From: Flavobacteriaceae bacterium PS02336
GTDB lineage: Bacteria > Bacteroidota > Bacteroidia > Flavobacteriales > Flavobacteriaceae
Direction: 5' to 3'
DNA: 64,000 bases
Assembly: GCA_029960065.1 (NCBI GenBank)
Contig: JASCOF010000001.1
Location: 930,001-994,000 of the forward strand
Part shown: positions 8,191-17,100 of the stretch, in pieces
Numbering within the stretch: the first letter of the stretch is position 1
Layout of the letters: each line of letters opens with the position of its first letter
Translations under genes and position numbers: made by a program
Notes under the pieces: generated by a model
Told to the model about the DNA's origin: nothing
What the model saw: the letters and a program-made list of their open reading frames with translations, nothing else
Database searches by the model: none

Positions 8191-11100
8191 TTATTTCAGA
8201 TAAAGCCATCCAGAGGTTTTTTTAGATCCATCTCCTAAATCGAGAATATAGAAATAGGTGCCTTCAGGAAGTGTTTTGGCAGAATCGTCTGCTTTTCCAT
8301 CCCAAGTGTTGTTATAGCCTTTTTTATAGTAAACCAGATTTCCCCAGCGATTAAATATTTCCAGCTGATTGTTTGGATATCTGTCAATACAATCAATGTA
8401 GAAGAAATCATTCTGTCCGTCGTCATTTGGAGAGAATTCATTGTAAATCTTCAGACAGTTTGGCGAAACCGTTGTGCTGTCCTGATTATTTGATGAGTTG
8501 CTATCAATCTGATCCAGTTTTATTAAATGAGCATTGTTTAAATAATCATTAAAATCAACCACTTTAACAGTAATGGTCAGTGTTTGCAAAGTGCCTGAAA
8601 TAATGGACGGAATGTCCCACATACCCGTTTTAGGATCATATGTTCCAGAAGATACAGTTGAGCTCACAAATGAATATCCTTTTGGCAGTAAGTCCTGTAC
8701 TTCTACATTAGTAGCTGTTATATTTCCTAGATTTTCAGCTGTAATGGTAAAGATTACCTGACTGCCCATTGGAACGTCAGTCTGGTCGACTTCTTTATTG
8801 ATCGCAATATCTGTGGAAGGAATATTGATAAATTCAGAATCTTCGTCGTCTTCACTTTGATCTCCGTTATCATTGTTTGGAGTTGAATCCGGGTCAAATT
8901 GATTGCTTGCAGTGACTTGTGCAATATTTACATAATCATCGCTTTCAAGTCCAAGCGGATTTACAACCGTTGCTTGATATGTTAGCGAAATACCGCCTAC
9001 TGGAACCGTTAAATTTACCCATCGGATTCGATTATTACTGAAAATGCCGCCATTGTTAATGTTAGAAATAGTTTTGTAGCCCAGCGGTATAAGATCTTCA
9101 ACGGCAACTCCAGTCGCGACACTTGGTCCAGCATTGTTCAGCTGTAAGGTGAAAGTCACTGTCTCGTTTACGTTTGCATTTTTATTGCTGACTGTTTTTT
9201 CCAAACTTAAATCGGCTACAGCAACATTAATTTGCAGGCTGTCATAATCGTCTTCTGTTGTAACTCCATTATTTGGAGTTGAATCTGGATCGGGCAGATT
9301 ACTAGCGATAATCTCAGTTGTATTGGTATATTCATTAGCCGTTCCTGAAGGAGGATTTACGCGGGTATAAATATCCAGCGATTGATCGGTTCCATTAGGA
9401 ATGTCACCTGCATTCCAAATTCCCGTAATATAATTGTATAAACCACTTGTTGGACTACTGGTTAAATAGGTAAATCCAGGTGGCAGTAAATCTTTTACCA
9501 TTACACCGCTTGCATCCGCAGGACCACTATTGGTTACTGTAACGGTGAAAATAACTGTTGCATCGACATCATAAACTGCATTTTGGTTTAATGCTGTCTT
9601 ACTGATAGATAAATCTGCCATTACAATTACAGGCGTAACAGAAATACTGTCATAATCATCTTCGGTTGTAACGCCGTTGCCAGGTGTACTGTCTGGGTCA
9701 AACTGACTTGAAGTCATTACTTCTGCAATATTTAAGTATTCATTTACAGCACCAGTCGGGCTTTTTACATAAACATTTAGTAATAGCGTGTGGCTGTTTC
9801 CTGGCAGAATAATTCCTGGATTCCATTCGCCAGTTGTACGATCGTAGGCTCCAGATGTTGAATTGTAAAAGATATAATCATATCCAGCAGGAAGTATATC
9901 TTTTATGGTTACTCCAGTAGCGATACTAGGTCCTGAGTTGGTCACTGTAATCGAGAATGTAATTTGTGATCCTACTGCAGGGGTTAGAATATTGTTAATT
10001 ACTCTTTTCTCAATAGAAAGATCGGCTACAGCAGGAACTGGACTCAATAACACAGAACTGATATCATCTTCACCGCTGGTATTGTTATTTGGAGTAGAAT
10101 CTGGATCTAATTCATTTACCGCGTATATTTCTGCAATATTTTGATAATTGCCTGTTGTATTTACTTTCGCGCCAATTAATAATGATTCTGAACCTCCGCT
10201 TGGTATCGTTCCAATATTCCAGATTCCGGTTGTGTTGAAATATTGTCCAGCTGTTGAACTATAAACGACATATTCATAACCGCTTGGCAGCAGGTCTTTT
10301 ACCTGTACACCGGTTGCATTTTGCGGTCCACTGTTATTAACAGTTATTTCGAATGTAACAGTTGCTCCTAATATCGGACTGAAATTACCTCCAACAACTG
10401 TTTTAACTAGAGATAAATCTGCCATAGGAACAGTTGGTGTCGTGGAAGCGGCTGCATAATCGTCTTCTGTCGTAACTCCGTTATTTGGAGTAGAATCAGG
10501 ATCTGGAAGACTGCTTGCGGTAACTTCGGCTTTATTGGTATAATTACCAGCAGCATTTACAATCGCTGTTAATTGAAGTGTCTGAGAATCGCCGATTGCT
10601 AAAGAACCGATGTTCCATTTTCCGGTAGTACTAATGTAAGTCCCTTTTGTGGCTGTAAAATTACTAAACGTATATCCAGAAGGAAGTAAGTCTGTAACTT
10701 CGACTCCAGTGGTATTTTGTGGACCGTTATTGGTAATAATGACTTCAAAAGTTACAGGAGAACCAATTAGTGGAGCAGCATTGTTAACTGTTTTGGTTAA
10801 AGATAAATCTGCTGACTGACCTAAAGGAGAAGTAGTCGCCGTTCCATAATCATTTTCAGTAGAGACGCCGTTGGCAGGAGTGGAATTAGGATCTGGCAGA
10901 CTGCTGGCGGTAACTTCTGTAATGTTTTGATAATTTCCAGTTGGATTTACAATGGCTGTTATTCTCAATACTTGAGAATCTCCATTAACAAACGAGCCAA
11001 TTGTCCATTTTCCTGTTAGAGCATTGTAAGTTCCTTTTGTGGTGCTGTAGTTAGCAAAAGTATATCCAGAAGGCAGTAAATCCGTTACTTCAACTCCAGT

Positions 11101-14100
11101 TGTATTTTGAGGGCCGTTGTTGGTTGCAATTATCTCAAAAATAACTGGAGAACCCACAAGCGGAGTTGTATTGTTAACGGTTTTTGTTAAAGCTAAATCG
11201 GCAGCCTGTGCATTTGGATTAACTGTAGCTGTTGCATAATCGTCTTCTGTTGCAACGCCATTATTTGGAGTCGAATCAGGATCCGGCAGACTGCTGGCAG
11301 TAACTTCCGCAATATTCACGTAATTTCCTGTTGGATTGACTAATGCCAGAATTTGCAGTGTTTCGGATTTTCCGCTAATTAAATTACCAACTGTCCATAA
11401 TCCTGTTGCCGGATTATATGTTCCAGTAGAAATGGTAAAATTAGAATACGTATAACCGCTCGGCAGTAAATCCGTCACTGTTACGCCAGATGTGTCTTGC
11501 GGACCATTGTTGGTTACAATTACTTCGAAAGTAACCAAAGAACCCACAAGCGGATTGGCATTATTAACCGTTTTGGTTAAAGATAAATCGGCAGATTGCG
11601 CCGTTGGTGTTACTGTTGCCGTTGCATAATCATCTTCTGTAGTAACTCCGTTATTTGGAGTGGAATCTGGGTCTTCAATGTCGGCAGCAGTTATTTCTGC
11701 AATGTTTATATAATTTCCAGAAGCATTTACGATTGCTGTAATCTGTAAAGTTTCAGATTCACCATTGATTAAATTACCAATGTTCCATAAACCTGTAGCC
11801 GGGCTATAAGTTCCTGTAGAAATTGTGTATCCATTGAAAGTATATCCTGATGGAAGTAAATCTGTAACTTGGACTCCAGTATTATCATCCTTTCCGCTGT
11901 TTGTAATTTTAACTTCAAAAGTAACCTGAGAACCTGCGAGCGGTGCAGGATTACTTACGGTTTTAGTCAATGATAAGTCAGAAACTGGAGGTGGAGGAGG
12001 TGTTTCCGTTCTGATTCCTACTATTGCCGTTGCATAATCATCTTCCAGTATTACACCATTATTTGGAGTTGAATCGGGATCAGGAAGATCGGCTGCCGTT
12101 ACTTCAGCAACATTCACAAAAGTTCCGATGGAATTTGCTACTGCTGTAATTTGCAGTGTTTCAGATTGATTCGTTTTTAAGTTTCCAATATTCCATAAAC
12201 CAGTTACCGGATTATAAGTTCCTGTTGAAACAGTATATCGGGTAAAAGTAAATGCGGCAGGCAGTAAATCGGTTACCTGTACACCTGTATTATCTTGCGG
12301 ACCGTTATTGGTAACAATTAATTCAAATGTAATTTCGGTATTGATAATTGGTGATGAATCACTTACTGTTTTGGTTAAAGATAAATCAGAAGATTGAGCT
12401 GTCGGAGTAAGAGTTACTTCTGCATAATCGTCTTCAGTTGTAATTCCGTTGTTTGGATTTGAATCAGGATCAGGCTGACTGCTTGCTGTAACCTCAGTAC
12501 TGTTAGTATAATTTCCTGCGGCATTCACTGTGGCAGTTATCTGTAAAGTATAGGAATTACCTGTCGCGATACTTCCAACTGTCCAAAGTCCTGTTGCAGC
12601 ATTGTAATTTCCAGCTGTCGCACTGTAAGATACATATGTAAATCCACTAGGAAGTAAATCGGTAACCGTAACGCCCTCTGCTGTTTGTGGTCCAGAATTC
12701 GTTAGCTGAATACTGAAAGTTACCTGCGAACCCACAAGAGGTGTCGTATTATTTACAGTTTTAGTTAAAGATAAATCTGCAGCTGTTGCAATGGGAACTG
12801 TTACAGCTTCTGCATAATCGTCTTCAGTTGTAATTCCGTTATTTGGAGTCGAATCTGGATCCGGCTGACTGCTTGCTGTAACTTCTGCACTGTTGGTATA
12901 ATTTCCAGCGGCATTCACTAAAGCCGTTATTTGTAAGGTATAAGAATCAGATATAGGCATATTTCCAACTGTCCAAAGACCATTCGCTGGATTATAGCTC
13001 CCTGTTGTTGCACTATAAGAAACGTATGTATAACCAGAAGGTAATAAATCGGTAACAGCAACACTATTAGCTTCTTGCGGTCCAGAATTCGTGACCTGAA
13101 TACTGAAAGTTACCTGTGAGCCTACAAGCGGAGTGGCATTATTTACGGTTTTAGTGAGAGATAAATCTGCTGAAGTTGCAACAGGAATTGTAGCTGCTGC
13201 TGCGTAATCATCTTCTGTTGTAATTCCGTTATTTGGAGTCGAATCAGGATCCGGCAGATTGGCTGCTGTGACTTCAGTAATATTGGTGTAATTACCTGTC
13301 GGATTTACCGTTGCTATAAGCTGAAGCGTTTCCGAATCTCCATTTACTAAATTGCCTACATTCCATAAACCAGTTCCCGCATTATAAGTTCCAGTTGAAG
13401 CCGTAAATCCCGCAAATGTATATCCTGATGGAAGTAAATCTGTTACTTGTACACCAAAGTTATCCTGTGGACCATTATTGGTAATGACAATTTCGAAAGT
13501 AGCAAGTGATCCCACTAAAGGTGTCGAATTATTAACAGTTTTAGTTAATGATAAATCAGATGACTGAAGAATTGGAGTAGTGGCAGCAGTTCCATAATCG
13601 TCTTCAGTTGTGATTCCGTTATTTGGAGTCGAATCGGGATCAGGAGTATCGCTATTTGTAACTTCCGCAGTATTATTATAATCTCCTGTTGGATTTACGA
13701 TCGCATTAATCTGTAAGGTTTCAGACTCACTGCTTTCCAATATATCCAAAGTCCATAATCCTGTGGTACTGTCATAAGTCCCGCTTGTAGCATTAAAACT
13801 GCTGAAAGTATAACCAGTAGGCAGTAAATCTGTTACTTGAACTTGTGCAGCATCTTGTGGACCACTATTAGTTGTGATAATGGTAAAAGTTACGGTTGAG
13901 CCCACTATAGGAGTGGCATTATTCACAGTTTTAGTTAAAGATAAATCTGCTGACGGGAGAACAGGCACTACAACAGCGTTATCCTCATCGTCTTCGCTTT
14001 GATCTCCGTCATCATTGTTTGGTGTACTGTCAGGGTCAGGAAGATTACTTGCAGTTACTTGAGCGACATTTAAATAATTTCCGGCTGGGAGTACTTTAAC

Positions 14101-17100
14101 ATCTAATATGAGTGATTCTGAAACGCCGACATCAACGGTTCCTACGTTCCAAATTCCCGTAGCACTATCATATAAACCAGCAGATGAACTGTAATTTACA
14201 TACTGAAAGCCTGAAGGCAGTAAATCGGTTATCTGAACTCCTGTGGCATTATTTGGACCAGCATTAGAAATAACAAGTTCAAAAGAAATCTGACTTCCAA
14301 CGACTGGACTTGTATTGCCTGCAACAATGTTTTTAGCTAAAGATAAATCAGCAGATGGACCAATAAAGGTAATTTCTGCATTATCCTGATCATCTTCTGA
14401 AGCCACATTATTGTTTGGTGTAGAATCTGGATCAGGTAAGTCACTTGCTGTTATTTGTGCGATATTAAGATAATTTCCTAACGGATTTACAAGTGCGCTA
14501 AAAGTCAGATTTAAATTAGAATTTGCCGCAAGATATAAGTCTTTCCATTCTAAAGTAGCTGTAGCAACTTGATAAGTACCGCCTGTTGATGCCGATCCTG
14601 GAATTAGTGTATAACCAACTGGAATTACATCCTGAACATCAACTCCAGTAGCATTTCCAGGACCTCTGTTAAGAACATTTATAGTAAAATCGACTTGCTG
14701 TCCTGCGGCGGCTGCAGTTGGAGTTACAGATTTAGTAAGTTCTAAATCGGCAGGTTTTAATGAAACTGCAACACTTGCCATATCATCTTCAGGTAATCCG
14801 TTTCCAGGTGTGCTGTCAGGATCAAGCTGGTGTGCAGTTTGTATTTCTGCTGCATTAATATAATTGTTTCCTGTTGAAACTACATTCACTTTTGCAGTAA
14901 TCTGTAAAGCAAGTGAGTTTCCGTTGTTCAGATTGCCGACATTCCAAATTCCTGTGGTATTATTATATTTTCCAGCACCATTATCACTAACGTAAGTATA
15001 TCCCGGAGGAAGATGGTCTGAAACTGTAATTCCTGTTGCATTATTAGGACCGCTGTTAGTGACTCTAATAGTAAATATAACATTGTCATTTATACTTACT
15101 GTTGCAGGTGATACTGTTTTTTGTAAGGATAAATCGGCAATGTCCAAAATTATAGATGCATCATCTTGATCATCTTCTGCGGCAATATTGTTATTTGGTG
15201 TACTATCAGGGTCAAATTGATCTGAAGCTATAATTTCAGCATTATTGACATAAGAGCCTGTGGCTTTTATCACGGCTTGAAAAGTAAGATTAACTCTTCC
15301 TCCAACAGGAACAGTGAGATTATTCCATGTTATGGTATTATCTCCTAAATTATATATACCTGCAAGATTAACTGTACCGGGCAATATGGTGTATCCAGAC
15401 GGAATATAATCTCGTACTGAAACACCAGTTGCATTTACAGTGCCGCCTAAAGAATTATTATTAAATACTTGAATATTAAAAGTAACGGTATCTCCAGCGC
15501 TTCCTGTAACTGGAGTTACTGATTTGGTCAATTCTAGATCGGCTACAGATAATATAGTTAATGTCATGGTATCTGATGAAACTGCACAATTTCCGTTGCT
15601 TACTGTCCATTCTAATACATATACTCCAGCGACTGTACCAGTTACAGCTGTGTTAGGCGAAGAGGCATTGGTAAAGCCCACGATACTTGGTCCAGAAACC
15701 TGAGTCCAAACTCCTGTGCCAACCGTAGGAGCTGTTGCATTCATGTTTACGGGAGAAAATTGCGGAATGATCTGATTCGGACCTGCATTTGCATTTGATG
15801 GTAATTCGTAAATCGTAATGATTACGTTGTCTTCCGAGGTACATCCTGTTGTTGCAATTGTCCAGCTAAATTCATAAGTGCCAGCTACTAATCCTAAAAT
15901 TAGTGAATTAGGATTATTTGGAGATGCTATTGTAGCTGTTGGTCCGGAAATTTGAGTCCATGTTCCTGTGCCAATGATTGGAGCGTTACCAGCCATAGTT
16001 ACTGAAGTTACATCACATAATTCTTGATCAGGCCCAGCATTTGCTACAGTTGGAGGATTATCGTTAAAAGTAATATCGACAGTATCTGATGAAGGCTGAC
16101 ACAATGATGGGCTGGTAAAAGGTCCATTTGTAACTGTCCACGTTAATGTGTATGTTCCCAAAACCGTAACATTTGAAAGAGTTGTCGTTGGGCTGTTAGG
16201 GCTGTCTATTACCGCCGCAGCTCCTGAAGGCTGACTGGTAATGGACCAAGTTCCAATGCCGACAGTTGGAGGCACGGCAGCAGTCTGATAAGTAGTTTGA
16301 CAAGCTACAGCATCATCAGGTCCTGCATTTGCGGTACTAGGTGCAGCATTCATTTCTATTCTGACAATATCTGACAATGTTCTGCATGACGGACTTTCAA
16401 AAACCCATTCTAAAATATATAATCCCGGCACCGTTAATCCCGTAACGGTAGTCAATGGAGCACTAGGAGTTGTGATGACAGCTACACTTCCCGGCGGTTG
16501 AAAGGCAAAACGCCATTCAAAAACAGAAACATCAGATGGTGGCGCGTTTCCTGATAAGGAAGCAGTTCCTCCAACATCAGAGATACAAAGAGTTTGGTCT
16601 GGACCAGCATTTGGCGGAACACTTGCACCGCTGAAAATTTCAACATTAACAGAATCAGATGATCCTGGGCAAGTAGAGCTGTCAGGAAAAGTAGTTGAAG
16701 TTGTAGTGTAAGTAAAAACATAACTCGTTCCCGGAACTACAGTGGCATTTGCAATATAGCTGTTTGGAGGTGATTGTGTAATGGTAACGGCTGCAGGGTT
16801 TCCAGAAGTACTGGTAAGTGTCCACGTTCCTGTTGAATTTTCATTTCCTTTTAACTGAATACTTGTGACATCACAATACGTTTGATCTGTTCCGGCATTT
16901 GCTGTTGGACTAACCACAACTATCATATCATCAAATGTACCTTGGCACAAGAAAATACTTTTTGCGGTAATTGTCCATCTAAAAGTATACGTACCTGCTA
17001 CTAGTCCGTTTATTACTGTATTTGGATTGGATGCATCAACAATTGTAGGCTGATTTGGAGCTCCTGTTAAAACAGACCATTGTCCTGTTTCAAAAAAGCT

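Noticed and set aside
15653..15844. Short minus-strand and plus-strand frames inside the giant adhesin gene
   Set aside because: They lie in other frames of a continuous, clearly coding repeat protein and show no family features.
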